Source: Curtobacterium sp. 458 (GTDB lineage Bacteria; Actinomycetota; Actinomycetes; Actinomycetales; Microbacteriaceae). Taken from it: DNA of 64,000 bases. The stretch is taken from NCBI RefSeq assembly GCF_030406605.1, contig NZ_CP129104.1, forward strand, positions 248,001 to 312,000, read 5' to 3'. This document shows positions 40,295 to 49,188 of this stretch, in pieces; positions within the stretch are counted from its first letter, which is position 1; each line of letters opens with the position of its first letter. The notes under the pieces were generated by a model. That model searched no databases. It was not told the origin of the DNA and saw only the letters and a program-made list of their open reading frames with translations. The translations under genes were made by a program, and so were the position numbers.

Positions 40295-41632
40295 TCAGAT
40301 GGACGTGAGCCGGCTGAACTGCCCCGTCGAGAGCTGCTGCGCCGCCCCGCCCGCGGCGGGGATCCGCCAGAGACCGGAGTCGGCGTCGACGAAGAGGTCA
40401 CCGGCGGAGTCGGCCGCACCCGGGTAGTACCCGTTCGACGGGACCTTCGGGCCACCGGTGACCGCGTGGTCGAGCGTCACGCCGGACGCGTCCTGCGTGA
40501 ACAGGTCCGCCACCGCGTGGTCGGCCGTGCACGGGTGGAAGGGGTCCGCCTCGGAGGTCGCCGCGCACCAACCCGCCGACTGGCCGAGCAGGAGCGAGTC
40601 GTCGTTCGTCGCGCTGAACCGGTACTTGACCTTCGCGGGTACGGGCACGAGCGTGGACGACCCGGGAGCGAGTGACCAGAAGCCGTTGTAGCCGCTGCCT
40701 CCGAAGGCTCGGAAGTCGAGGTACAGCGAGCCCTGCCCGTCGGCGACGAGCGCGGTGAAGTAGCCGATCGGCTGGCCGCTCGCGAGCCCGACCTTCCGGG
40801 TGGTCACCGTGCCGTGCACCGTGCGGCTGACGACGGTGCCCACGGTCGGCCCGGTCGAGGTTCCCGGAGCGGTCGTGAAGGTGGAGACGGTGCCGTCGCG
40901 ACCGACCGCCCAGGCGGTGCCGCTCGACGGCAGGATCGTCTTCGGGACGCCGGCGCCGATCGGCAGCTTCACGACGCCGCCGGACACGGAGTCGACCCAG
41001 TACACGTTGCCGGCGACGTCGGTACGGAGGTCCTTGGTCAGGTGCAGCCCGGTCGCGAGGACCCGCGCCGCACCCCCGCCGGCCGGGTACTGGAGCAGCT
41101 TCGTGCCGTCGCTCGAGGGGACGAAGACGTTGCCGACGTCGTCCGCGGCGTAGCCGTCGCCCCTGGCCGCGACGGTCTTCGGTGTTCCGGTGCCCGTGGT
41201 CGGGAAGCGGACGACCGACCCTGCGGCGTCGAGGCCGTAGAGCGACTGCGCGACCGTGGTGCTCGCCGGGGCGGTGTACCGGACGGAGACGCTGCGGCCG
41301 TCGCCCTTCGCGCCGACGGCCCGGACGGAGAACGTGTAGCGCACGCCCGCGCGGATCCAGCCGTAGCGCTCGGACCGGACGTTCGCGGCGACCACGTCGG
41401 TCCCGCTGCCCGGTTGGCCGGTGGTCGGTCGGATCGAGACGCGCCAGCGCTGCACGGCGGCTCCGGAGCGCGGGGCACTCCAGGTCAGCGTGGCGGCGTC
41501 ACCGGCACCGCTGACGTGGACGGACGTCGGGGCCCCGGGGAGCCTCGACGCGGGAGTGGCCGCCATCGCGGGCGACACTCCACCGATCACCAGCGCCGCG
41601 GCGGCCGCGGCGGTGAGCACTGCTCTGTACAC
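40295..41632 (-). CDS. Secreted fibronectin-III plus beta-propeller-like protein
   Basis: Exported protein of 445 residues. The signal peptide VYRAVLTAAAAAALVIGGVSPAMA is cleaved near residue 24. A fibronectin type III domain follows at about 32-120 (PGAPTSVHVSGAGDAATLTW ... YTFSVRAVG). The remainder contains repeated NHL/propeller-like blades (YAADDVGNVFVPSSDGTKLL, DVAGNVYWVDSVSGGVVKL, SAGDLFVDADSGLWRI). The GTG at 41632 was preferred over an ATG at 41686 because AGGGGA lies 6 nt upstream. It may bind sugars or proteins outside the cell; no catalytic motif was seen. Confidence 0.78.
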   Translation of the reverse strand: MYRAVLTAAAAAALVIGGVSPAMAATPASRLPGAPTSVHVSGAGDAATLTWSAPRSGAAVQRWRVSIRPTTGQPGSGTDVVAANVRSERYGWIRAGVRYTFSVRAVGAKGDGRSVSVRYTAPASTTVAQSLYGLDAAGSVVRFPTTGTGTPKTVAARGDGYAADDVGNVFVPSSDGTKLLQYPAGGGAARVLATGLHLTKDLRTDVAGNVYWVDSVSGGVVKLPIGAGVPKTILPSSGTAWAVGRDGTVSTFTTAPGTSTGPTVGTVVSRTVHGTVTTRKVGLASGQPIGYFTALVADGQGSLYLDFRAFGGSGYNGFWSLAPGSSTLVPVPAKVKYRFSATNDDSLLLGQSAGWCAATSEADPFHPCTADHAVADLFTQDASGVTLDHAVTGGPKVPSNGYYPGAADSAGDLFVDADSGLWRIPAAGGAAQQLSTGQFSRLTSI

Positions 41633-41766
41633 GATCGATCCCCTACTGGTCCGCGTGGCCTTCGGGTGGCCACGACTGAAGGTCATCGAAGCACCACGAC
41701 GGGACGCCCCGGGGACGCGGGGATCGATCGTGCGGGGTCGGCTCCGGGTTGGCGGGACCCCGCAAC

Positions 41767-41850
41767 GGCCGAGTCTTGCGCTGGCTCGGCCGAGTCTCGC
41801 GTGGGCGCGGCCGAGTCTCGCGCCGGCGCGGCCGAGTCTCGCGCTGGGCG
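41767..41850. repeat. Four 21-bp tandem repeats with CCGAGTCTCG core
   Basis: Units start GGCCGAGTCTCGCG and repeat every 21 bp at 41767, 41788, 41809 and 41830. A further CCGAGTCTCG lies near 41899. They occupy the 321-bp gap between the helicase end and the start of the propeller-like gene. No other feature was seen in that gap. Confidence 0.8.
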
Positions 41851-41953
41851 ACGTCCCTCGCGCTCAGGACCACGAGGGATGTCGCTCAGCCCGAGTCTCG
41901 TGGCGGGGCGCACACCAGCGCAGCGGCGCACCCCGCCCGCCCGGCGCGACGCG

Positions 41954-43837
41954 TCAGTGGCGCGGCTTGCGCGCCCCGCGGTCGTCGCGGTCACGGTCGT
42001 ACCGGCCACCGCCGCGCGGCCCACGATCGTCGCGGTCACGACCCCCGCGGTCGTCGCGGTCACGGTCGTACCGGCCACCGCCGCGCGGCCCGCGGTCGTC
42101 GCGGTCGAAGCGACGGCCACCGGCGCTACCGCGGCGGTCGGGCTTGATCTCGATGAGCTTGCCGCTGATCCGGGTGTCGGACAGACGGTCGAGCACGCCG
42201 GCGTCCATGTCGGTCGGGAGCTCCACGATGGAGAAGTCCGGCCGGATCTGGATGGCCCCGAAGTCGTCGCGGCGGAGGCCACCCTCGTTCGCGAGCGCAC
42301 CGACGATCTGGCGCGGCTCGACACGGTGGCGACGGCCGACCTCGATGCGGTACGCCGTCATCGGCTGGGACCGACGCGGACCGCGGTCGTCACGGTCGCC
42401 GCGGTCACCTCGGTCGTCCCGGTCACGGCGGGCACCCGAGGCGCCGTCGCGGCCGACCCGCGCGCTGAGCTCGTCCGACTCCGGGTCGAGGAGCAGCGGG
42501 TCCTCGCCCTGGGCCACGACCGCGAGCGCCGCGGAGACGTCCTCGGCGGGCACGTCGTGGTTGCGGACGTAGTGGGCGATGACGTCGCGGAACGCCGAGA
42601 TGCGGTCCTGCTGCTCGAGCGCCGCGGTGATGGCGTCGTCGAAGCGGGTCAGGCGCGTCTCGTTGACGTCCTCGATCGTCGGGAGCTGCATCTGCGTGAG
42701 CGGCTGCTTGGTGTGGCGCTCGATCGCGGAGAGCAGTCGGCGCTCGCGCGGGGTGACGAAGCTGATCGAGTCACCCTTGCGGCCTGCGCGACCGGTGCGG
42801 CCGATGCGGTGGACGTAGGACTCGATGTCCACGGGGATGTCGAAGTTCACCACGTGCGTGATGCGGTCGACGTCGAGGCCACGGGCGGCGACGTCGGTGG
42901 CGACGAGGATGTCGAGCTTGCCGGACTTCAGCTGGTTCACGGTCCGCTCGCGCTGCGCCTGGGCGACGTCGCCGCTGATGGCCGCAGCGGCGTACCCGCG
43001 GGCGCGGAGCTTCTCGGCGAGCGTCTCGGTCTCGCTCTTCGTGCGGACGAAGATGATCATGCCCTCGAAGTCCTCGACCTCGAGGATGCGGGTGAGGGCG
43101 TCGACCTTCTGCGGGTAGGACACCATCAGGTACCGCTGCGTGATGTTCGCCGCGGTCTTCGTCTTCGTCTTGACGGTGATCTCGGCCGGATCCGTGAGGT
43201 ACTGCTGCGAGATGCGGCGGATCTGCGCGGGCATCGTCGCCGAGAACAGCGCGACCTGCTTGTCGTCCGGGGTCTCCGCGAGGATGGTCTCGACGTCCTC
43301 GGCGAAGCCCATCTTGAGCATCTCGTCGGCCTCGTCGAGCACGAGGTACTTCAGCTCGGAGAGGTCGAGCGTGCCCTTCGCGATGTGGTCCATGATGCGG
43401 CCGGGGGTGCCGACCACGACGTCGACGCCGCGACGGAGGGCGGACAGCTGCACGCCGTACGCCTGACCGCCGTACACGGGCAGGACGTGCACGTGCTTCA
43501 TGTGCGACGCGAACTGCTCGAACGCCTCGCAGACCTGGAGTGCGAGCTCGCGGGTCGGGGACAGCACGAGCGCCTGCGGCACCTTGCTGCCCGACTCCAT
43601 GCGGGACAGGATCGGCAGCGCGAACGCGGCGGTCTTGCCGGTACCGGTCTGCGCGAGGCCGACAACGTCGCGCCCCTCGAGCAGCGTCGGGATGGTGGCT
43701 TCCTGGATGGCGGACGGCGTCTCGTAGCCGATGTCCTTGACGGCCTTGAGCACCTGGTCACTCAGGCCGAGGTCGGCGAAGGTCACCACGGGCCCCTCGT
43801 CGACGGTCTCGGCAGTGCTGGTGTTCTCGGTGCTCAT
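41954..43837 (-). CDS. DEAD-box RNA helicase, DeaD/CsdA type
   Basis: ATP-dependent RNA helicase of 627 residues acting on ribosome assembly or mRNA structure, often in the cold. Q motif around F20-Q45, Walker A AQTGTGKT with Lys68, DEAD box in VLDEADEML, SAT in LFSATMP, and the second RecA domain with VATDVAARGLDVDRI and HRIGRTGRAGRKG. After about residue 490 comes a DbpA-type RNA-binding domain (MTAYRIEVGRRHRVEPRQIV), then an RGG/RDD-rich tail. The tail's DNA is repetitive. It stands alone, with a long-form repeat upstream. Confidence 0.93.
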   Translation of the reverse strand: MSTENTSTAETVDEGPVVTFADLGLSDQVLKAVKDIGYETPSAIQEATIPTLLEGRDVVGLAQTGTGKTAAFALPILSRMESGSKVPQALVLSPTRELALQVCEAFEQFASHMKHVHVLPVYGGQAYGVQLSALRRGVDVVVGTPGRIMDHIAKGTLDLSELKYLVLDEADEMLKMGFAEDVETILAETPDDKQVALFSATMPAQIRRISQQYLTDPAEITVKTKTKTAANITQRYLMVSYPQKVDALTRILEVEDFEGMIIFVRTKSETETLAEKLRARGYAAAAISGDVAQAQRERTVNQLKSGKLDILVATDVAARGLDVDRITHVVNFDIPVDIESYVHRIGRTGRAGRKGDSISFVTPRERRLLSAIERHTKQPLTQMQLPTIEDVNETRLTRFDDAITAALEQQDRISAFRDVIAHYVRNHDVPAEDVSAALAVVAQGEDPLLLDPESDELSARVGRDGASGARRDRDDRGDRGDRDDRGPRRSQPMTAYRIEVGRRHRVEPRQIVGALANEGGLRRDDFGAIQIRPDFSIVELPTDMDAGVLDRLSDTRISGKLIEIKPDRRGSAGGRRFDRDDRGPRGGGRYDRDRDDRGGRDRDDRGPRGGGRYDRDRDDRGARKPRH

Positions 43838-43892
43838 GGGGAGAACGGTATCCCGGATGTGGCACGGAGGGTGAATGCGAGGCGTACCCTGC

Positions 43893-43997
43893 GCCGGCCG
43901 GGCGCGATTCGCTGAGCGGTGACGCGCCAGCAGCACGCGAATCGCGCCGACCGAGCCTGCGAGGGAGGGCGGGCCCGCACCGCGCCTCCCGGCCGGC
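43893..43997. repeat. Long-form dispersed element, inverted and diverged copy
   Basis: Contains the complement of the 26-base core found at 20943 and 24444 (here 43943-43968). Outer arms are 43893-43902 and 43988-43997. The inner stem GGCGCGATTCGC (43901-43912) pairs perfectly with 43937-43948. Compared with the other copies, bases changed on both sides of that stem with pairing kept. It lies 3' of the MarR gene, upstream of the helicase. Confidence 0.8.
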
Positions 43998-44029
43998 CCG
44001 TGGTGACGCGGCGCTGACGCGACGCGCGG

Positions 44030-44506
44030 TCAGGAAGTCGCGTCGCGCGCGGCCGCGCCCACCCCGAACAGGACGTCGGCCCGGTCGTTGAGCCGCTCGA
44101 GGAGCGCCGCGAGCTGCCGGAGCTCGTCGGCGGCGAAGACGCCCGTGAGGTCGTCGAAGACCTCGGCGCCGGCGAGGTCCAACTGGTCGAGGACCTCGAC
44201 ACCGAGCGGCGCGAGGGAGAGGAGGGCCGCACGGCCGTCCGCCGGGTCGGGAGCCGTGCTGAGGAAACCGGCGTCGACGAGCGAGGCGACCCGTCGGCTG
44301 ATGACCGGACGCGAGAGACCGGTGGCGTCCGCGATCGCCGTGGACCGTACGGCGCCGAAGTGCTCGACGGCGCGGAGGATCACGCGAGCGGTCGGGTCGA
44401 GTCCCCCGCGCGACTCGATGAGCGAGGCGCGGATGGTCTGCCGCACCCACAGCCGGTCGAGCTGCGATCGGAGGAGTCGCTCGGCGGCGGTCCGGTCCTC
44501 GTTCAC
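44030..44506 (-). CDS. MarR family regulator of MFS efflux gene
   Basis: Winged-helix repressor of 158 residues. The recognition region is VRSTAIADATGLSRPVISRR and the wing PADGRAALLSL. The GTG at 44506 begins the conserved part; its ribosome binding site is weak. It is divergent from a 14-helix MFS exporter, with inverted GTTGC/GCAAC repeats over the exporter promoter. It should repress the exporter until a toxic compound binds. Confidence 0.86.
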   Translation of the reverse strand: MNEDRTAAERLLRSQLDRLWVRQTIRASLIESRGGLDPTARVILRAVEHFGAVRSTAIADATGLSRPVISRRVASLVDAGFLSTAPDPADGRAALLSLAPLGVEVLDQLDLAGAEVFDDLTGVFAADELRQLAALLERLNDRADVLFGVGAAARDATS

Positions 44507-44531
44507 GGGGTCAGCGTACCGGCCCGATTTA

Positions 44532-44564
44532 GTTGCTTTCAGAACGCAACGGATGTATCGTTGC
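44532..44564 (+). promoter_or_regulatory. MFS promoter with MarR-type inverted repeats
   Basis: TTGCTT (44533-44538) and TATCGT (44556-44561) are 17 bp apart. GTTGC (44532), GCAAC (44546) and GTTGC (44560) alternate in orientation; the last two extend to GCAACG/CGTTGC arms. The repeats overlap both promoter boxes, as expected for repression. Confidence 0.72.
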
Positions 44565-44625
44565 GCGGTCTGCAAACTTTCACAGCGCGAAACTCCGGTT
44601 CGCGCAGCTTGATCCAAGGAGCTCG

Positions 44626-46791
44626 ATGACAGCCACCGCACCCGTCTCGGTGCAGGCCCCCGCGGCCGCAGGTGGGGCCGGTCAGCAGCCGCTGATGACC
44701 CACCGCCAGATCCTCCTCGTCATCTACGGCCTGATGGCGGGCATGTTCCTGTCGTCCCTCGGCCAGACCGTCTTCGGGACCGCCATCCGCACGATCGGTG
44801 ACGACCTGCACGGCCTCGACCAGCAGGCCTGGGTCACGACCGCGTACCTCATCACGTCGACGATCGCGACGCCGATCTACGGCAAGCTCTCCGACATCTT
44901 CGGCCGCCGGCCGCTCTACATCTTCGGCATCGTCGTGTTCATCCTCGGCGCCGTGCTGTCGTCGATGGCGACCTCGATGATCATGCTCGCCGGCTTCCGC
45001 GCCGTGCAGGGCATCGGTGCCGGAGCGCTCATGTCGCTGCCGCTCGCGATCATGGGTGACATCCTCGCCCCGCGCGAGCGTGCCAAGTACCAGGGCTACT
45101 TCCTCGCGGTGTTCGGCATCTCGTCCGTCATCGGCCCGCTCATCGGCGGTCTGCTCGCCGGTTCCTCCGAGATCCTGTGGATCACCGGCTGGCGCTGGGT
45201 GCTCCTCATCAACGTGCCGATCGGCATCGCGGCGCTCATCATGGTGATCGTCTTCCTGCACCTGCCGAAGGTGCACCGCGCCGGCGACAAGCCCGTCGTC
45301 GACTGGTGGGGTGCGACCGCCGTGATCGTCACGCTCGTGCCGCTGCTGCTCGTCGCCGAGCAGGGCCGTACGTGGGGCTGGGGTTCGCCGGCCGCGATCG
45401 CCTGCTACGTGATCGGTGCCGTCGGCCTGGTCGCCCTGCTCGTCATCGAGTCGAAGATGGGCGACGCCGCGATCATCCCGCTGAAGCTCTTCCGCTCCGG
45501 CACGTTCTCGATGGCCACGGTCATCGGGTTCCTCGTCGGGTTCGCGATGTTCGGCGCGATGCTGACCATCCCGCTCTACCTGCAGATCGTCGTCGGCCTC
45601 ACCCCGACCGAGTCCGGGTTCGCGACCCTGCCCCTCGTGGGCGGCCTGATGATCGCGTCGATCACGTCCGGCCAGATCGTCGCGCGGGTCGGCCGCTACC
45701 GGATCTTCCCGGTCATCGGCACGTTCCTGGTGTCGACCGGCTACGTCGTCCTCACGTTCATGACGATCGACAAGCCGCTCTGGTTCCTCATGATCGGCAT
45801 GTTCCTCATCGGCCTCGGACTCGGCTCCGTCATGCAGTCGCTGACCCTCGCGTCGCAGGGCTCGGTCGAGGCGCGGGACATGGGCGTCGCGACCTCGTCG
45901 GCGACGTTCTTCCGCCAGATCGGCGGCACGCTCGGCACGGCCGTGCTGCTCTCCGTGCTGTTCTCCGTCATGCCGGCGAACATCCTGCACGCGACCGCGA
46001 ACGAGAAGGACCTGTCCGCCGCACTCGGTGCCGCGACGAACCCGACCGTGGCCACCGCGAGCGAGAACCGCGGCGTGATGGACAAGATCTGGACGCCGAT
46101 CGTGACCCCGCTCGAGGACGGCGTGCAGTCGAAGCTCGACGACGCCGCCGCACAGGCGAAGACCGCTGCTCGGACTGCGGTGACGGAGCAGGTCAGCGCG
46201 GCCGTCCAGCAGCAGGTCGCCGCCGGTACAGTCCCCGCGGCTGCCGCCCAGCAGGTCATCGACCAGCAGGTCGCCGCCGCCACCCCCGCGGCCGAACAGC
46301 AGGCCCTCGCCGCCGTCGCGGACGAGGCGCACGCCACCGTCCAGGACGGCACCGTCACCGTCGACTGGGCGGACGCCTCGCAGCGCTCCTACTGGGTCGA
46401 CCAGCTCACCCCGACGCTCGCGAAGCAGATCGACGACGGTTCCGGCACGAGCGAGAACGCCTCGAGTGCGAACGACACCTCGTTCCTGACCGGCGCCGAC
46501 AGCCGCCTCACCCGGCCGTTCATGGCGGGCTTCAACGCCTCGTCCGTGACGATCTACTGGGTCGGACTCGGCGTGATCCTGCTCGCGTTCGTGCTCACCT
46601 GGTTCTTCCGGGTCCCGCCGCTGCGCCAGCGCTCGGCCCTGCAGGAGCAGCACGACCTGTCCGCCGAGGCGCAGCTCGAGACCGAGGCGGGCACGGCAGC
46701 GGCCGCCGCGGGCTCCTTCACCGGACCGATGACGGGCTCCGTGCCGGTCCAGTCCGCACCGACGACGGGGTCCACCCCCACCCGTCGGTGA
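44626..46791 (+). CDS. MFS drug exporter, DHA2 (EmrB/QacA) type
   Basis: Proton-driven multidrug exporter of 721 residues with 14 predicted helices. Motif A GKLSDIFGRRPLYIF lies between helices 2 and 3, and the motif C region is GPLIGGLLAG. Unusual is a loop of about 185 residues between helices 13 and 14 (about 45970-46530), rich in Ala and Gln with coiled-coil character (AAVQQQVAAGTVPAAAAQQV), predicted outside. AAGGAG precedes the ATG. The divergent MarR gene and the downstream TetR gene suggest double control. Confidence 0.92.
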   Translation: MTATAPVSVQAPAAAGGAGQQPLMTHRQILLVIYGLMAGMFLSSLGQTVFGTAIRTIGDDLHGLDQQAWVTTAYLITSTIATPIYGKLSDIFGRRPLYIFGIVVFILGAVLSSMATSMIMLAGFRAVQGIGAGALMSLPLAIMGDILAPRERAKYQGYFLAVFGISSVIGPLIGGLLAGSSEILWITGWRWVLLINVPIGIAALIMVIVFLHLPKVHRAGDKPVVDWWGATAVIVTLVPLLLVAEQGRTWGWGSPAAIACYVIGAVGLVALLVIESKMGDAAIIPLKLFRSGTFSMATVIGFLVGFAMFGAMLTIPLYLQIVVGLTPTESGFATLPLVGGLMIASITSGQIVARVGRYRIFPVIGTFLVSTGYVVLTFMTIDKPLWFLMIGMFLIGLGLGSVMQSLTLASQGSVEARDMGVATSSATFFRQIGGTLGTAVLLSVLFSVMPANILHATANEKDLSAALGAATNPTVATASENRGVMDKIWTPIVTPLEDGVQSKLDDAAAQAKTAARTAVTEQVSAAVQQQVAAGTVPAAAAQQVIDQQVAAATPAAEQQALAAVADEAHATVQDGTVTVDWADASQRSYWVDQLTPTLAKQIDDGSGTSENASSANDTSFLTGADSRLTRPFMAGFNASSVTIYWVGLGVILLAFVLTWFFRVPPLRQRSALQEQHDLSAEAQLETEAGTAAAAAGSFTGPMTGSVPVQSAPTTGSTPTRR

Positions 46792-46797
46792 CCGACC

Positions 46798-46836
46798 GGG
46801 GTGTCCGTCCGCTCCCCCCACGCAGACGGACACCCC
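46798..46836. terminator. 12-bp perfect stem after MFS gene
   Basis: GGGGTGTCCGTC (46798-46809) pairs with GACGGACACCCC (46825-46836) over a 15-nt loop. It starts 7 nt after the exporter stop and precedes the TetR gene, so it may limit readthrough. Confidence 0.65.
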
Positions 46837-46876
46837 ACCCTCCACTCCCCCGCCACGACCACCCCAGGAGGCCCTC

Positions 46877-47476
46877 GTGACCAACCCGGCGCTCGAACGC
46901 GACACCGCCGTCGCCCCCGAGCCCTGCACCCTCCGCGAGCGCAAGAAGCAGCAGACCCGACAGGCGATCCACGGCGCCGCGCTCGACCGCGTCATCGCGC
47001 ACGGACTCGACGGGGTGACCGTCGAGCAGATCTGCGCGGACGCCGACGTCTCCCCGCGGACGTTCTTCAACTACTTCACGTCGAAGGCGCACGCCGCCCT
47101 CGGGCTCGACACCGTCGTCACGCCCGACCGCGTCGCCGAGGCGTTCCGCGACGGCAGCGGGCGGCTCGTGGACGACGTCTGCACCCTCGTCGCCCGGAGC
47201 GTCCCGCTCCCGTCGGACCGTAGCCGCACCAAGGAACTGCTCGTCCACCGACCCGAGATGACACCGATGGTCATGCGGTGGATGGCCGAGTCCCGGCAGG
47301 CGATGCTCGCGGTGGTCACGACCCGCACGGACGAGCAGACGGCCCGGACGGTCGTCACCCTGGTCATGTCGGCACTCTCGGAGGTCGCGCACCGGGACAC
47401 GGTGTCGAGCACGGTCGAGCTCGGCGATCGGTTGCGAGCGGTGGTGGCCGAGATGGCCGCGCTCGCGACCGTCTGA
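46877..47476 (+). CDS. TetR family regulator
   Basis: Repressor of 199 residues with an N-terminal helix-turn-helix: LRERKKQQTRQAIHGAALDR, then GVTVEQICADADVSPRTFFN and YFTSKAHAAL. This resembles the AcrR-like regulators often found beside exporters. The GTG at 46877 has AGGAGG at good spacing. It follows the MFS exporter on the same strand beyond a hairpin, so it may control that exporter or its expression may depend on it. It converges with the SDR gene. Confidence 0.87.
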   Translation: MTNPALERDTAVAPEPCTLRERKKQQTRQAIHGAALDRVIAHGLDGVTVEQICADADVSPRTFFNYFTSKAHAALGLDTVVTPDRVAEAFRDGSGRLVDDVCTLVARSVPLPSDRSRTKELLVHRPEMTPMVMRWMAESRQAMLAVVTTRTDEQTARTVVTLVMSALSEVAHRDTVSSTVELGDRLRAVVAEMAALATV

Positions 47477-47492
47477 TCGTACGGCGGTCTGG

Positions 47493-48353
47493 TCAGGCCT
47501 GCGCGAGCGGGTCGAGCTGCGCTTCAGTCACGTCGGCGGCGGTGCTGGACCGGGACAACGACTCGTTGCGCTCGTCCTCCGCCAGCAGCGCGCGGCCGGC
47601 CGCGGTGCCGTGCTGGAACGCGTCGGGACCGACGAGCAGGCGCAACGGTGGCTCGTCCATCGCCACCACCCGCAGCAGGAGCTCGGCGACCAGCCGTGGG
47701 TCGCTCGCACCGATCGAGTCGCCGCCGTGCATCCGAGCGGAGACACCGACGGTGCTCTCGTACTCCGGACGCACCGGGGCAATGTGCATCGACGACCCCG
47801 ACCAGTCGGTCCGCATGCCACCGGGCTCGAGCACCGTCACCCGGACGCCGAACGGCGCGACCTCCTTCGCGAGCACGGACGAGAAGCCACCCACCGCCCA
47901 CTTCGCCGTCTGGTACGCGCCGAGCCCCGGGGTGGCCATGCGGCCACCGACCGACGAGACCTGCACGATGTGGCCGTGCCCTTGCCGACGCAGCACGGGC
48001 AACGCCGCGCGGGTGACGGTGACGACGCCGAACAGGTTCGTCTCGACCTGCGCCCGGAAGTCCTCCGGATCGACGTCCTCGATGCTCGCGACGTTGGCGT
48101 AGCCGGCGTTGTTGACGACGACGTCGAGACCGCCGAAGCGCTCGACGGCGATCTGGACCGCACGCTCGGCCGCGGGCGCGTCGGTGACGTCGAGGGGCAC
48201 CACCTCGAGCGCCTCGGGGAAGACGCCGACGAGTTCGCCGAGGGCGCTGACGTCGCGGACGCCGGCCACCACCCGGTGCCCGGCTCGGAGTGCGGTCTCG
48301 ACGACGGATCGACCGAGGCCTCGGGAAGCCCCGGTGACGAGGAACACGGACAT
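47493..48353 (-). CDS. Short-chain dehydrogenase/reductase
   Basis: Classical SDR of 286 residues. TGASRGLGRSV at residues 7-17 binds the cofactor; NNAG follows at about 85; the active site has Ser in VSSVGG and the pair Tyr-xxx-Lys in YQTAKWAVGGF. It probably reduces a small carbonyl compound with NADP(H). AAGGAGA precedes the ATG. It is divergent from a TetR gene, with two related operators between them, and is therefore probably inducible. Confidence 0.9.
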   Translation of the reverse strand: MSVFLVTGASRGLGRSVVETALRAGHRVVAGVRDVSALGELVGVFPEALEVVPLDVTDAPAAERAVQIAVERFGGLDVVVNNAGYANVASIEDVDPEDFRAQVETNLFGVVTVTRAALPVLRRQGHGHIVQVSSVGGRMATPGLGAYQTAKWAVGGFSSVLAKEVAPFGVRVTVLEPGGMRTDWSGSSMHIAPVRPEYESTVGVSARMHGGDSIGASDPRLVAELLLRVVAMDEPPLRLLVGPDAFQHGTAAGRALLAEDERNESLSRSSTAADVTEAQLDPLAQA

Positions 48354-48366
48354 GATGTCTCCTTAC

Positions 48367-48429
48367 TAACTGTTTGGTTGACAACAGCCATCGAACACCT
48401 CTGCGGATCGGTTGTCAACCGTCCGGTTG
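48367..48429. promoter_or_regulatory. Two TetR operators over divergent promoters
   Basis: TAACTGTTTGGTTG (48367-48380) and CAACCGTCCGGTTG (48416-48429) share 10 of 14 bases; the second is an inverted repeat CAACCG-TC-CGGTTG. GGTTGACAAC and its complement also place a TTGACA box in each direction. A leftward -35 (TTGACA, 48417-48412) and TTCGAT 17 bp on would drive the SDR gene. Confidence 0.82.
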
Positions 48430-48443
48430 ATAGCATCGACCAC

Positions 48444-49022
48444 ATGACCCCGACGATGCCGCGCGACGCCGACGCCACCCGGGCTCGCCTCCTCGGGGCA
48501 GCGCGCGACGAGTTCGCCGCCGTCGGCATCGCCGGGGCGCGGGTCGACCGGATCGCCGCAGCCGCGACGAGCAACAAGGCGCAGATCTACCACTACTTCG
48601 GCAGCAAGGACGGACTCTTCGACGCCGTCTTCGACGCCGTGGTGGCGGACACCCTCGACGAGGTCGAGATCACGCCCGACGACCTCCCGGGCTACGCCGG
48701 ACGGCTCCACGACTCGTACGACAGGCGCCCGTGGGTGCAGCGCCTCGCGACGTGGTACCGGCTCGAACGCGGCGATGCGGGCTCGCGGATCGGTGCGGTC
48801 GTCCGCTCGAACGCGGCCAAGGTCGAAGCGATCGCGGCAGCACAACGAGCCGGGACGGTGCGGGACACCTTCACCGCGCCGGAACTCCTCGGCCTCGTCA
48901 TCCACACGGCCGCGCTGTGGAGCGGCTCGACGCCGGAGTTCGGTGACCTCGTCCGCGGGCTCGACGGTGTCCGGCGGCGAGCGGTCGTCGTGGCAGCGGT
49001 CGACGCCATCGTGCGTGCCTGA
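48444..49022 (+). CDS. TetR family regulator of SDR gene
   Basis: Repressor of 192 residues. The N-terminal helix-turn-helix comprises ARLLGAARDEFAAVGIAGAR and the block VDRIAAAATSNKAQIYHYFG, with SKDGLFDAV following. The C-terminal helical domain has the TetR_C_17-like pattern (RRPWVQRLATWYRLERGD). The ATG at 48444 lies 15 bp from the nearer operator; no strong ribosome binding site is present. It should control itself and the divergent SDR. Confidence 0.88.
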   Translation: MTPTMPRDADATRARLLGAARDEFAAVGIAGARVDRIAAAATSNKAQIYHYFGSKDGLFDAVFDAVVADTLDEVEITPDDLPGYAGRLHDSYDRRPWVQRLATWYRLERGDAGSRIGAVVRSNAAKVEAIAAAQRAGTVRDTFTAPELLGLVIHTAALWSGSTPEFGDLVRGLDGVRRRAVVVAAVDAIVRA

Positions 49023-49188
49023 GGCGGTACTGCCCGGTACACCGTCGGCCCCCGCTCGCCGTCCTGCTCGCGCCGGAGCCACGGTACCTCGCTCCCGACG
49101 CGTGGCCGTTCCGCTGCACCGATCCCGAACACAGCCCACCGGATCGGCCGCCCTCGACGCAGGAGGTCGACCGCAGTACCCTCCCTGC

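Noticed and set aside
37438..40455. Long leftward open frame across the epimerase-like and wall-anchored genes
   Set aside because: Low-complexity Gly/Arg translation with no ribosome binding site or domain; it is the shadow of two well-supported genes.
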